A DNA stretch of 64,000 bases from an uncultured cyanobacterium (lineage in GTDB: Bacteria; Cyanobacteriota; Cyanobacteriia; PCC-6307; Cyanobiaceae): positions 21,053 through 85,052 of the forward strand of contig CAIZOZ010000062.1 of assembly GCA_903934745.1 (NCBI GenBank). Reading direction: 5' to 3'. The notes beneath the pieces were generated by a model that was not told the origin of the DNA, made no database searches, and was given only the letters and a program-made list of their open reading frames with translations. The stretch's first letter is position 1; each line of letters starts with the position of its first letter. Shown here piece by piece: positions 34,655-43,103 of the stretch. Position numbers and translations under genes: made by a program.

Positions 34655-36115
34655 TCAGTTGGGCAGCAGCCGGTTCAGTTGCACCCAGGGTTCGAGGGCG
34701 CTGAACACCTGGCGGCCCCAGCTGCGGGCGCGCAGGCGGCCATCCAGCACTGCCAGCCGCCCGCCCTGGCGCCGCAGGCTGGCCAGGCCCCGCTGCAACC
34801 GATTGAGGGCATCGGGCAGCAGCAGTTCGCGAAACCAGTCCCGCCCCTGGCGGCGCAGTTCACTCACCTGGGCCGCCGTCAACGGATCCTCCAGGCTGGC
34901 GATCGGTAACAGGGCGACGATCAGCTGGCTGGGCTGGGGCAGCCGGCTCTGGTGGTCCAGCCACCAGCTCCAGCGGCAGCAGATCACACCATTGCTCTCG
35001 GGGGCGGTGCTTTCCTGGCCGACGCGGCTGCCGAACTCAGCGGCCAGGCCGCTGGTGAGGCGCCGGCGTAGATCGGCATCATCGAGCAGCACAATCGTCA
35101 GCCCCGCCTGCCCCAGCACCAGCCTGCGGCTCTGATCCAGCAGGTGGTCGGCGAACTGGGGGCTGTTCGGCAGGGGCTGGCGCAGCGGCGCATAGAGGGG
35201 CAGCGGCTCGGCCAGGGGGGGATCACCCAGCTCGACGGTCACCGCCGCCGGGTTCAGCCCCAGGGTGAGGGCACTGGCTGGCGGCCCCTGGGCCCGGTCC
35301 GATCCGGCCAGCTCTCCCACCAGGATGGCGCCGCGGTCGCTGAGCAGACCCTTCAGCTCCCGCAGGGGCGCCAGCGGTTGGCGATGCCCCTGCCATTGCA
35401 GCAGGTGTGGATCCACCTGGGCCCAGCTGCACCAGCCCTCCCCCTGGGCGGCCAGCCAGCGGTCCCAGGGATCAGGCAGGGGGGCCAGCAGCGTCAGCAG
35501 CTGGCGGATGGGCGCCTCCTCCTCCGGGGCCAGCGCCACCGGCTGCCGGCCATGGCCTGGATGGCTGAAGATGCGTTGGCTCAGGCGTTGGTGCAGCTCC
35601 AGCAGGCTGTCTTCAGCTGCTGGCTGGGAGCGCCGCAGCCGATCCCAGTCCTGGGGGTCGAGGCGGATGCCCATGGCCTGGCGCAGATGCCACTCCAGCT
35701 TCTCGGCCTCCGGAATCACCAGCTGGCGTTCTGCCAGGGTTCCATGGCGCCAGGCGTTCAGCAGTTCCTGATGGCTCAGCAGCCAGAGTTGGCTCTGTGG
35801 TGGGGCCGTGGCTCCCTGCCAGCAGGGCAGGGACAACCCCACCGCCTGGAGGCGGGGCCATTCCACCTGCAGCAGCCGCTGGCGCAGGGCCGTGCTGACC
35901 ACCAGAGCCACGGGCGTCTCGCCCAGGGCCAGGGGCACCAGCAGGCCGATCCACCAGCTCGGGTCGGTGCCTGGCACCAGGCGAACCAGGGTGTGGTCGT
36001 GGCGGCGCAGGCTGCGGGCCACCAGCCGGCTCAAGGTGAGATGGTGCGGCCAGCGTTCTGCCCCCTCCCCCAGCAGGAGAGCCTTGAGCTGCCGGTGGGC
36101 GCTGGCTTCCAACAT
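34655..36115 (-). CDS. DinG/Rad3-like helicase homologue with degenerate ATPase motifs
   Basis: The protein has 486 residues. Overall layout follows the DinG/XPD superfamily 2 helicases: an opening 'LTLSRLVARSLRRHDHTLVRLVPG' region, 'VALVVSTALRQRLL' (motif Ia position), a motif II position at 134-139, and a motif VI-like 'NRLQRGLASLRRQGGRLAVLDGR' near the C-terminus. The key residues are missing: Walker A reads 'VPGTDPSWW' (47-55) instead of GTGTGKT, and the DEAH box reads IPEAEK. No iron-sulfur cysteines are found. It is therefore probably unable to hydrolyse ATP. Divergent from tyrA by 43 bp. Picocyanobacteria carry a similar protein labelled helicase. Confidence 0.65.
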   Translation of the reverse strand: MLEASAHRQLKALLLGEGAERWPHHLTLSRLVARSLRRHDHTLVRLVPGTDPSWWIGLLVPLALGETPVALVVSTALRQRLLQVEWPRLQAVGLSLPCWQGATAPPQSQLWLLSHQELLNAWRHGTLAERQLVIPEAEKLEWHLRQAMGIRLDPQDWDRLRRSQPAAEDSLLELHQRLSQRIFSHPGHGRQPVALAPEEEAPIRQLLTLLAPLPDPWDRWLAAQGEGWCSWAQVDPHLLQWQGHRQPLAPLRELKGLLSDRGAILVGELAGSDRAQGPPASALTLGLNPAAVTVELGDPPLAEPLPLYAPLRQPLPNSPQFADHLLDQSRRLVLGQAGLTIVLLDDADLRRRLTSGLAAEFGSRVGQESTAPESNGVICCRWSWWLDHQSRLPQPSQLIVALLPIASLEDPLTAAQVSELRRQGRDWFRELLLPDALNRLQRGLASLRRQGGRLAVLDGRLRARSWGRQVFSALEPWVQLNRLLPN

Positions 36116-36158
36116 CGCCGGATCGTAGGAAGCTGGCAGCCTTGACTCCGCAGCGACG

Positions 36159-37058
36159 ATGACAGCTCTCTGGCAGCGGCATCCGGTCGGAATCGTGGGC
36201 CTGGGCCTGATCGGCGGCTCCCTTGGCCTTGATCTGCTCGCCAGGGGGGCAACCGTGCGGGCCCTCGTGCATCGTCAGGCCACGGCCGATCGGGCCAGGC
36301 AGCGGGGCCTGGCCAGCGAGGTGTCGACGGATCCGGCGGTGCTTCGCGATTGCGCCCTGGTGGTGCTGGCGCTGCCCCTTGATCGGCTGCTGGAGCCGTC
36401 TGCTGCGCTGTTGGCTGCCTTGCCACCCGCCGCGGTGATCACCGATGTTGGATCGGTCAAGGGTCCGGTGCTCGCGGCCTGGACGGCCCGGCTGGGCCCT
36501 GAGCGGGCCAGCCGTTTCGTCGCCTCCCATCCGATGGCGGGGACGACCCAGGCCGGGGTGGAGGCGGGTGCGGCCGGCCTGTTCCGCGGGCGACCCTGGG
36601 TGGCGACCCCAGGGGCGGACACGGACCCGGCGGCGCTGGCGGTGGTGGCGGAGCTGGCCGAGGCCGTCGGCGCTCGCTGGCTCACCTGTGCCGCCGCCGA
36701 CCACGATCGGGCGGTGGCCTTGATTTCCCATCTGCCCGTGTTGGTGAGCGCGGCCCTGCTCCAGGCCGCTGATCACGGTGCCGCCGCTGCTCCGGCTCTG
36801 GATGCCGGGGCGGCAACGCTGCCCCAGCTGGTGCGCCTCCTGGCCTCCAGTGGCTTTGCCGACACCAGCAGGGTGGGAGGTGGCAACCCGGAGCTCGGCA
36901 TGCTGATGGCCCAGGGCAACCGGGAGCCGTTGCTGGCTGCCCTGGGCCAGTACCGCCAGGCCTTGGCCGATCTGGAGCAGTTGGTGGCCAGTGAATCCTG
37001 GCCGGAGCTGCTCGCCTCCCTGGCGGAGGCCCAGCGGTTGCGACCGCAATTTCTCTGA
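36159..37058 (+). CDS. tyrA: Prephenate/arogenate dehydrogenase (TyrA)
   Basis: The protein has 299 residues. The Rossmann motif 'VGIVGLGLIGGSLGLDLLARG' begins at residue 10. 'ITDVGSVKGPV' and 'FVASHPMAGTTQAGVEAG' are dehydrogenase signatures; the histidine of 'SHPMAG' is catalytic. 'AADHDRAVALISHLPVLVSAAL' is the helical dimerisation part. It makes tyrosine, in cyanobacteria generally from arogenate with NADP+. Convergent with crtD, 18 bp apart. Confidence 0.93.
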   Translation: MTALWQRHPVGIVGLGLIGGSLGLDLLARGATVRALVHRQATADRARQRGLASEVSTDPAVLRDCALVVLALPLDRLLEPSAALLAALPPAAVITDVGSVKGPVLAAWTARLGPERASRFVASHPMAGTTQAGVEAGAAGLFRGRPWVATPGADTDPAALAVVAELAEAVGARWLTCAAADHDRAVALISHLPVLVSAALLQAADHGAAAAPALDAGAATLPQLVRLLASSGFADTSRVGGGNPELGMLMAQGNREPLLAALGQYRQALADLEQLVASESWPELLASLAEAQRLRPQFL

Positions 37059-37076
37059 GTGTGGGGCTGGCAGTGC

Positions 37077-38744
37077 TCAGGCGCTGGCGGCTGGCTCGCC
37101 GATTCGCAACGTCTGCCCTTGGCGTTGCAGCAGCTGACGGCAGGCCATCAAGGCGGAGAGGCTGACGCCGGCCGTGCCCTCGCCGGGGTGGATCGAATCG
37201 CCGCACAGCCACAGGCCCGGCAGCGGCGTGCGGCTGGCCAGGCCAAAGGGACCAAAGCGCAGGGGTTGCTGACCCAGACCGCCCACCCAGCCCCAGGGCC
37301 GTCCGGTCCAGCCAGCGAAGCCGCGGGGTGTGGCCAGTTCCTGGTGGATCCAGGGCTCTGCGTCGAGCTGCAACAGCTGTTGGAGGCCGGCCTGGATGCC
37401 AGCCATGGCGCTCTGTTTGCGGGCCTGATACCCGGCTTCTTCGCCCTCGAACCAGGGCCGGGCCGGGGTGAACACACTGGCGATCACCGTGGCCTGCCCT
37501 GCCGGTGCCCGCCCGTCCCCTTCCTGGCTGATCGAGACGAACAACGGACCCGGATCGCCCCAGTCGAGCTGCAGGTGGGAGGCACAGTCCGCCGGCAGCT
37601 GGCTGCGTGGGATGGCGCCATAGAACACCAGGGCACCACTCGGTTCCGGCAGCAGCGCCAGGCGCTGCTGATAGCCGCTGGGCAGCTGGCTGTCCAGCAA
37701 CGCCGGCAGGCTCTGGGGCGGCAGGGTGACGATCACATCGTCGGCCTCGACGACAAAAGAACCTTGGCCGGGAGCGGCGCCGTGCAGCCGCCAGGGTCTG
37801 TCCTGGCCGGGCGGGGGGGGCACGATTCGCTGCACCCGGTGGCGCAGCCGCAGGCGTCCGCCCGCCTGGGCCAAGCCCTGCTCCAGGGCCGCGGCCAGGG
37901 CCTGCATCGAACCCTGCAGATGCCACAGACCCAAGGGCTCCTGCACCATCGAGAGCACGGTGGCGCCATAAAGGGCGGCGGTGCGATCCGCCGCTTCCTG
38001 CGAATAGAGCCTGAGTTGTAAATCGAGAAAGCGCCGCAGGCGGTGATCGCCACCGCAGCCGCTGAGATGTTGCAGATCGGCGATGCTGGCCGTGGTCAGC
38101 AGGCCGCTGAGCAGGTTGCCGGCGCCGAGGGCACCCAGCAGTTGCCCCAGATCCCACCAGCTGCGCGGCGGCAGCACCGGATCTTTGGCGGCGAAAGCCC
38201 AATTGGCGTGATGGATCGCCTCACAGAGGCGCCAGAAGCGCTCGCTGCCGGGAAATTGGGATTGGCGTTCCTGGCGCCAGCGCTCGGGATCGCGGTGAAG
38301 GCGCACCGGCGCTCGCCCATCGGCCAGATCCACGACGCAGCCTGGATCCAGGGGCTCGGCCGCCGGTGGGTCCACGTTCAGATGCTGGAACAGGCGCTGA
38401 TGAATGCCACCGGCCTCCAGCCCCGCCACCTGGGTGGCCCCCACATCGAACACATAGGGGCCGCGGCGGAAGGTGCCGGCGCAGCCACCGCTCTGGTGGT
38501 GGGCCTCCAGCAGCTCCACCCGCAGGCCCTGTCTGGCCAGCAGGCTGGCGGCCGTGAGTCCGGCGATGCCGGCACCCACCACGGCCACGTCGATGCGGCG
38601 TGGAGCTTCCAGGCGGCTGGCGGTATCCGGCGCAGGCGCCTCGGGCGGATCGGTTGAAATAGCGGGCTGGAAGCTGAGGCCGACCCTAGGGATCCTCGGG
38701 CTGGAGCTGGGATGGCCCGGCGCTGCGGCGGCATCGGCTGCCAC
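37077..38744 (-). CDS. crtD: CrtD-like FAD-dependent carotenoid C-3',4' desaturase
   Basis: The protein has 555 residues with a GTG start at 38744, so the first 45 residues are uncertain. The dinucleotide-binding motif 'VAVVGAGIAGLTAASLLARQ' is at 53-72. 'HHQSGGCAGTFRRGPYVFDV' follows, typical of the phytoene-desaturase/CrtD group. The C-terminal 'GLWLCGDSIHPGEGTAGVSL' is the second FAD-contact motif. It would introduce a double bond during glycosylated or keto carotenoid synthesis. A closely related candidate is CrtH/CRTISO, but the neighbourhood (tyrA, fructosamine kinase) matches crtD in Synechococcus as I recall. Confidence 0.78.
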   Translation of the reverse strand: MAADAAAAPGHPSSSPRIPRVGLSFQPAISTDPPEAPAPDTASRLEAPRRIDVAVVGAGIAGLTAASLLARQGLRVELLEAHHQSGGCAGTFRRGPYVFDVGATQVAGLEAGGIHQRLFQHLNVDPPAAEPLDPGCVVDLADGRAPVRLHRDPERWRQERQSQFPGSERFWRLCEAIHHANWAFAAKDPVLPPRSWWDLGQLLGALGAGNLLSGLLTTASIADLQHLSGCGGDHRLRRFLDLQLRLYSQEAADRTAALYGATVLSMVQEPLGLWHLQGSMQALAAALEQGLAQAGGRLRLRHRVQRIVPPPPGQDRPWRLHGAAPGQGSFVVEADDVIVTLPPQSLPALLDSQLPSGYQQRLALLPEPSGALVFYGAIPRSQLPADCASHLQLDWGDPGPLFVSISQEGDGRAPAGQATVIASVFTPARPWFEGEEAGYQARKQSAMAGIQAGLQQLLQLDAEPWIHQELATPRGFAGWTGRPWGWVGGLGQQPLRFGPFGLASRTPLPGLWLCGDSIHPGEGTAGVSLSALMACRQLLQRQGQTLRIGEPAASA

Positions 38745-38782
38745 GGAGCGCCAAGCTGGCTCTCAGCTTGCGGGCTTCGGTC

Positions 38783-39721
38783 ATGGGGCGCTCAGGCTCC
38801 GATGCGTTGGTTCCCTGGTTGGCCGAACGCCTGGGGGTGAAGCTGCTGGCGCGGCGACCGCTGGGCGGCGGCTGTATCCACAGCGCCTGGCGGCTCGAGT
38901 TGGAGGGGGGTGGTTGCCTGTTCGCCAAGACCAACCGGGCCGAGGCCCTGGCGTTGCTGGAGGCGGAGGCTGATGGCCTGGCGGCCCTGGCGGCGGTGGC
39001 CGATCCCTCGCGGCTGACGGTGCCCCAACCGCTGGCCCTGGGGCTGGTGGGGGAGCAGGCCGTGCTGGTGCTGCCCTGGCTGGAGCTGGAGGCAGGCGGC
39101 CGCAATGTCGCTGACTGGGAGCGCTTTGGGGCCTCTCTGGCTGGCCTGCATCAGCGCAGCCTGGCGGCCGCCGCGGCTCCGCACGATCGCGGCGACGGCA
39201 GCTTCGGCTGGGGCCGCGACAATGTCATCGGCACGACACCTCAGGGCAATGGCTGGTGTCGCGACTGGGGTCGCTTCTTCGCCGAGCGCCGGCTGGCACC
39301 CCAGCTGGCGCTGCTGGCCCGATCCGGGCCGGCTCTGGCTGGAGCCGAGGCCTTGCTGGAGCGGGTGCCGGCCTGGTTGTCCGGCCATGGGGCCGTGCCG
39401 GCCCTGGTGCACGGCGATCTCTGGAGCGGCAACGCCGGTTTGTGTGGTGAGCGCTTGGGGGCCCTGTTCGATCCGGCGGTGCATCGGGCCGACCGGGAGG
39501 TGGATCTGGCGATGGCCCGGCTGTTCGGGGGCTTTCCGCCGCGTTTTTTCGCCGGTTACGAGCGGGCCTGGCCCTTGCCGGCCGGCCATCAGCAGCGCCG
39601 GCCCCTGTACAACCTCTATCACCTGCTCAACCACGCCAACTTGTTTGGCGGTGCCTACCGGCAGCAAGCCCAGCAGACCATCGAAGTCCTGCTGGGCCAG
39701 GGCCTCGACGGAGGGGCTTGA
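38783..39721 (+). CDS. Fructosamine kinase family protein
   Basis: The protein has 312 residues from the ATG at 38783. It has the aminoglycoside-phosphotransferase-like kinase fold: 'PLGGGCIHSAWRLELEGGGC' (glycine-rich), 'LFAKTNRAEAL' with the ATP lysine, 'VLVLPWLEL', catalytic 'ALVHGDLWSGNAGLCG' and metal-binding 'ALFDPAVHRADREVDLAM'. It phosphorylates ketosamines formed by glycation so that they break down (deglycation repair). Divergent from crtD with 38 bp between starts. Confidence 0.9.
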   Translation: MGRSGSDALVPWLAERLGVKLLARRPLGGGCIHSAWRLELEGGGCLFAKTNRAEALALLEAEADGLAALAAVADPSRLTVPQPLALGLVGEQAVLVLPWLELEAGGRNVADWERFGASLAGLHQRSLAAAAAPHDRGDGSFGWGRDNVIGTTPQGNGWCRDWGRFFAERRLAPQLALLARSGPALAGAEALLERVPAWLSGHGAVPALVHGDLWSGNAGLCGERLGALFDPAVHRADREVDLAMARLFGGFPPRFFAGYERAWPLPAGHQQRRPLYNLYHLLNHANLFGGAYRQQAQQTIEVLLGQGLDGGA

Positions 39722-40075
39722 GTGCCGTTGCGATCCGCTGGCTGGTCTTGGTGCGAAATGCCATGGCCTTTGCCTGGCTGGATCGACACCGGCTGGTTGG
39801 AGCCAGGCGGAAGATCGTGAACTGGTTCGCTGTGGGCACCGCGCCAGGCCTTGTGCGGCCCTGCCGAGACCGCCAGGGCTCAGCTGGCCAGTGAGAAGCC
39901 TGGACGCCGTCTGCTCAGCGCTGGCCCCAGGAGGCCTTGCGGCGGGAGACTTTCCGCGCCTCCCGTCCCCAGAAAGCCCTGCCAATAAAAAAGCCTGCCC
40001 CTGGGGACAGGCTTGAACTCCCAGGCCCTGGGCTGGCTGTTCAGCTCAGCTCAGCTCAACCCAGTGCGGCTCAGC
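39722..40075. other. 354-bp spacer with terminator and GCTCA-rich repeat
   Basis: No gene is supported. It contains the terminator at 39985-40014 and, at 40039-40079, a low-complexity stretch of repeated GCTCA pentamers (TTCAGCTCAGCTCAGCTCA...GGCTCAGCTCAGC) adjoining the CAAD gene stop. Confidence 0.6.
39985..40014 (-). terminator. Rho-independent terminator downstream of the CAAD gene
   Basis: On the minus strand AAGCCTG (40014-40008) pairs with CAGGCTT (39997-39991) around a CCCC/GGGG-extended loop and is followed by TTTTTATT. It is about 60 bp past the CAAD-domain gene stop. On the plus strand no T run follows. Confidence 0.85.
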
Positions 40076-40486
40076 TCAGCCGAGATACTCCTTGCGCACA
40101 CCCTGAAGCTTGGCGATCACGGCGTTGCGCTTCTCGCCGGTGGTGAGGTTGTGCCAGCTCCATTGGCCCACCACGACGAGGCCAAGCAGCTCCAGCAGGC
40201 CCGGAATGATCGGCAGCAGATTGATCGTGTCCAGCACGCCCTTGATCAGGATCTGGGCAACGATCACTGCCAGGACGATGCCGGAGGCTTTGCCGATTTT
40301 GCCCATCTGGGCCCAATCCACCTTGTCGAGGGTTTCGTTGATTTTGCCGATCACTTCGCCGTAGCGCTCGCTGAAGTCGAAGCCCCCCTCGGCTTGGCCG
40401 CTGGAGGCCTGCCCAGCCGAGCTCGTGGCGCCTTCAACGCTCCCCATCGCCTCGGTGGTGGTGTCACTGGTGGTGGTGTCACTCAT
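40076..40486 (-). CDS. CAAD/CURT1-domain thylakoid membrane protein
   Basis: The protein has 136 residues from the ATG at 40486. The first 35 residues are Ser/Thr/Gly-rich. An amphipathic helix ('ERYGEVIGKINETLDKVDWA') is followed by two hydrophobic segments (about 68-85 and 90-108), then 'RNAVIAKLQGVRKEYLG'. This is the CAAD layout found both attached to some cyanobacterial aminoacyl-tRNA synthetases and as stand-alone CURT1-like proteins that curve thylakoid membranes. No synthetase domain is present here. Divergent from the JAMM gene, 43 bp apart. Confidence 0.85.
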   Translation of the reverse strand: MSDTTTSDTTTEAMGSVEGATSSAGQASSGQAEGGFDFSERYGEVIGKINETLDKVDWAQMGKIGKASGIVLAVIVAQILIKGVLDTINLLPIIPGLLELLGLVVVGQWSWHNLTTGEKRNAVIAKLQGVRKEYLG

Positions 40487-40529
40487 GGAGGGAAGTACTC
40501 GCGTACGGCACGGCCGGTAACTTACCGCT

Positions 40530-41057
40530 GTGGACTCTGACCTGCCAGCGGAGCTCAGAATCAGTCGGCTGGCGCTGACGGTTCTGCGGGCTGATCTGGG
40601 CCGTGCCCTGCCCGAGGAGGGCTGTGGGCTGCTGCTGGGCCTGATCGATGGCCCCCGCTGGCGGATCCGACGGATCTGGCCCTGTCGCAACAGCTGGGAA
40701 CCGCTGAGCGAGCGCGCTCAGCGGTTCGCGATTGATCCTCGCGAACAGCTGTTAGCCCAGCGCTGGAGCCGGCAGCACGGCTGGCAGGTGCTGGGTTCGG
40801 CCCACAGCCATCCCACCAGCGAGCCGGTGCCCTCGGCGATCGATCGCCAGCTGGCCTTCGTGCCGACGCTGATGTTGATCCTGGGGCCGGCAGCAGGGGC
40901 TGGCGGGACTGTGATGCCAGGCCGGCCGGCTGAATCGGCCGGTGCCGCTGCTGGGCCGGGCTGGGTGTCTGAGCCGGAGCTCGCCGCCTGGTGGCTGGCG
41001 GGCGATGGTCAGCCTGGTGGCCCTTGCCGGCGCCTGGGGTGGAGAATGGAGGATTGA
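40530..41057 (+). CDS. JAMM/MPN+ (M67 family) metallopeptidase
   Basis: The protein has 175 residues with a GTG start. The complete JAMM zinc motif is present: upstream glutamate in 'ALPEEGCGLLLG' (Glu30) and 'SAHSHPTSEPVPSAID' giving His92, His94, Ser102 and Asp105. In bacteria these enzymes trim residues from the C-terminus of ubiquitin-like sulfur carriers (ThiS/MoaD/CysO type). The gene precedes moeB by 49 bp on the same strand, a pairing that supports a sulfur-carrier maturation role. No MoaD/ThiS gene is adjacent. Confidence 0.9.
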   Translation: MDSDLPAELRISRLALTVLRADLGRALPEEGCGLLLGLIDGPRWRIRRIWPCRNSWEPLSERAQRFAIDPREQLLAQRWSRQHGWQVLGSAHSHPTSEPVPSAIDRQLAFVPTLMLILGPAAGAGGTVMPGRPAESAGAAAGPGWVSEPELAAWWLAGDGQPGGPCRRLGWRMED

Positions 41058-41106
41058 GCCGTAGGCAGTCGTACTGCTGCGGCGGTGGTCCGCGCTTCCC
41101 CCAGCC

Positions 41107-42279
41107 ATGCTTCCTCCCGACACCAGCGGCGTTCAGCTCAGCCCCGATGAGGTGGCTCGCTTCTCGCGTCATCTGATCCTGCCCGAGGTGGGCATGGAGG
41201 GCCAGAAGCGGCTGAAGGCGGCCTCGGTGCTCTGTGTCGGTACCGGCGGCCTCGGATCGCCCTTGCTGCTTTATCTCGCCGCCGCCGGTGTGGGTCGGCT
41301 CGGCATCGTCGATTTCGATGTGGTGGACCACAGCAACCTGCAGCGCCAGGTGATCCACGGCACCAGCTGGGTGGGTAAGCCCAAGATTGAATCGGCCAAG
41401 GCCCGCATTCTTGAGATCAATCCCCACTGCCAGGTGGATCTCTATGAAACCGCGCTCACCAGCGAGAACGCGCTCGAGATCATCGCCGGCTACGACCTGG
41501 TGTGTGACGGCACCGACAACTTTCCCACTCGCTATCTGGTCAACGACGCCTGCGTGCTGCTGGGCAAGCCGAATGTGTATGGCTCGATCTTTCGTTTTGA
41601 AGGTCAGGCCACGGTGTTCAACCTCGATGCCGAAAGCCCCAACTACCGCGATCTGTTCCCCGAGCCGCCACCGCCGGGCATGGTGCCTTCCTGTGCCGAA
41701 GGCGGCGTGGTGGGGGTGCTGCCCGGCATCATCGGTGTGATTCAGGCCACCGAGGCGCTGAAGATCATCACTGGCATCGGTACCACCTTGAGTGGCCGCC
41801 TGCTGCTGTTTGATGCTTTGCAGATGAAGTTTCGCGAGCTCAAGTTGCGGCCTGACCCTGATCGCCCGGTGATCGAGAAGCTGATTGACTATCAGGAGTT
41901 CTGCGGAGTGGGTGGCACCGCTCCCGGTCAGGAGGAGGCAGGCGCCGTGATCAGCATCAGTGTCAAGGAATTGCAGGCGTTGCTGGCTGGAGATGTCAGC
42001 GGCCTGGTGCTGCTGGACGTGCGCAATCCGCCCGAGGTCGAGATCGCGGCCATTCCCGGTGCGCTGTTGATCCCCCTGGATCGGATCGAAAGCGGTGCGG
42101 CCGTGGAGGAGGTGCGCCGGCTGGCCGAGGGCAAGACGCTCTATGTCCACTGCAAGCTGGGCGGGCGCTCGGCCAAGGCCCTGATCGCCTTGGCGCGCCA
42201 CGGCATTGAGGGGGTGAATGTGGCCGGTGGCATCCAGGCCTGGAGTCAGGAGGTGGATCCCTCCGTGCCCCAGTACTGA
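41107..42279 (+). CDS. moeB: MoeB/ThiF-family sulfur-carrier adenylyltransferase with rhodanese domain
   Basis: The protein has 390 residues. The E1-like domain has ATP-binding 'VLCVGTGGLGSPLLLYLAAA' (41-60), 'DFDVVDHSNLQRQ' and catalytic 'VPSCAEGGVVGVLPG' (Cys196). The rhodanese domain (about 280-390) has active-site Cys349 in 'LYVHCKLGGRSA'. It activates the C-terminal glycine of a small carrier with ATP and delivers sulfur. Both CxxC zinc-binding pairs of E. coli MoeB are replaced ('SPNYRDLFPEP', 'LRPDPDRPVIEK'), a variant I believe is common in cyanobacteria. Likely operon with the JAMM gene and the channel. Confidence 0.92.
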   Translation: MLPPDTSGVQLSPDEVARFSRHLILPEVGMEGQKRLKAASVLCVGTGGLGSPLLLYLAAAGVGRLGIVDFDVVDHSNLQRQVIHGTSWVGKPKIESAKARILEINPHCQVDLYETALTSENALEIIAGYDLVCDGTDNFPTRYLVNDACVLLGKPNVYGSIFRFEGQATVFNLDAESPNYRDLFPEPPPPGMVPSCAEGGVVGVLPGIIGVIQATEALKIITGIGTTLSGRLLLFDALQMKFRELKLRPDPDRPVIEKLIDYQEFCGVGGTAPGQEEAGAVISISVKELQALLAGDVSGLVLLDVRNPPEVEIAAIPGALLIPLDRIESGAAVEEVRRLAEGKTLYVHCKLGGRSAKALIALARHGIEGVNVAGGIQAWSQEVDPSVPQY

Positions 42280-42284
42280 GGGCG

Positions 42285-43103
42285 GTGTCGTCCCCCCTGC
42301 CGAGCGAGCAGCGATGGCCTGGATTCAGCCGCGAGCGCTTGGGGAGGCTGGAGCGCCAGTTCCTGCCGCTGTTGATCACGGTGTTGGTTCCGGTCTTGCT
42401 CTTGCCTCAAACGGCGACGGGCCATCGGGCTGGGAACGCTCTGCTGGCTGTGTTGATTTCGGTGCTGATCGTGCAGTCGATCCGCACCATCGGCCTGGCT
42501 GGTGGTGCCAAGGTCGGCATGGTCTGGCGTCAGCGGACCTATACCTGGTTCGGTTGGCTGGTGCTGGTGTCGCTGTGGCTGCCGGTGGTGCACGACGGCT
42601 GGGAGCTGCCGGCGTTGAAGGCCACAGTCTTCTCCGGCCTCTCGCTGTTTTTTCTGATCACCTCGGTGGGACTGGTGCAGATCCTGGCGCGGGTGCCGCG
42701 GGTGAATGCCCAGGTGATGGCCGGGGCCGCCGCCGGTTATCTGCTGCTGGGGTTCACCGGGGGGGTGTTGGCCACCGCCACGGAGGTGTTCAAACCCGGC
42801 AGCTTTCTGCTGGGTCATCTGCTGAATCATCAGCTACTGCTGGATCGGCTCACGTATTACAGCTTTGTCACAATCGCTGGCCTGGGCTATGGCGATGTCG
42901 TGCCCGGCAATGCCTTCGGCGAGCGCTTCGCGATCCTGCTGAGCGTGTCCAGCACGCTCTATGTGGCCCTGCTGGTGGGGCTGCTGCTGGGGCGCTTCAT
43001 CGCTTCCCAGGAGGCACTGATTCTGGAGGAAGACAGCGTGCTGAGGCGGGTGACACCGTTGACTTTCGAGAGCAACGATGACGACAAGTCAGAGCTTCAG
43101 TAA
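42285..43103 (+). CDS. Two-pore-domain-type potassium/ion channel protein
   Basis: The protein has 272 residues with about six hydrophobic segments. The pore signature is 'YYSFVTIAGLGYGDVVP' (191-207), in which GYGD (201-204) is the K+ selectivity filter although preceded by 'TIAGL' rather than the usual TT-V. The final helix 'LLSVSSTLYVALLVGLLLG' follows. No cytoplasmic RCK/TrkA-N domain is present. It starts 5 bp after moeB. It overlaps the end of the adenosyltransferase gene on the other strand by 7 bp. Confidence 0.82.
   Translation: MSSPLPSEQRWPGFSRERLGRLERQFLPLLITVLVPVLLLPQTATGHRAGNALLAVLISVLIVQSIRTIGLAGGAKVGMVWRQRTYTWFGWLVLVSLWLPVVHDGWELPALKATVFSGLSLFFLITSVGLVQILARVPRVNAQVMAGAAAGYLLLGFTGGVLATATEVFKPGSFLLGHLLNHQLLLDRLTYYSFVTIAGLGYGDVVPGNAFGERFAILLSVSSTLYVALLVGLLLGRFIASQEALILEEDSVLRRVTPLTFESNDDDKSELQ

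Noticed and set aside
40039..40079. GCTCA repeats as a regulatory array for the CAAD gene
   Set aside because: They lie at the 3' end of the gene rather than upstream, so low-complexity slippage is the simpler explanation.
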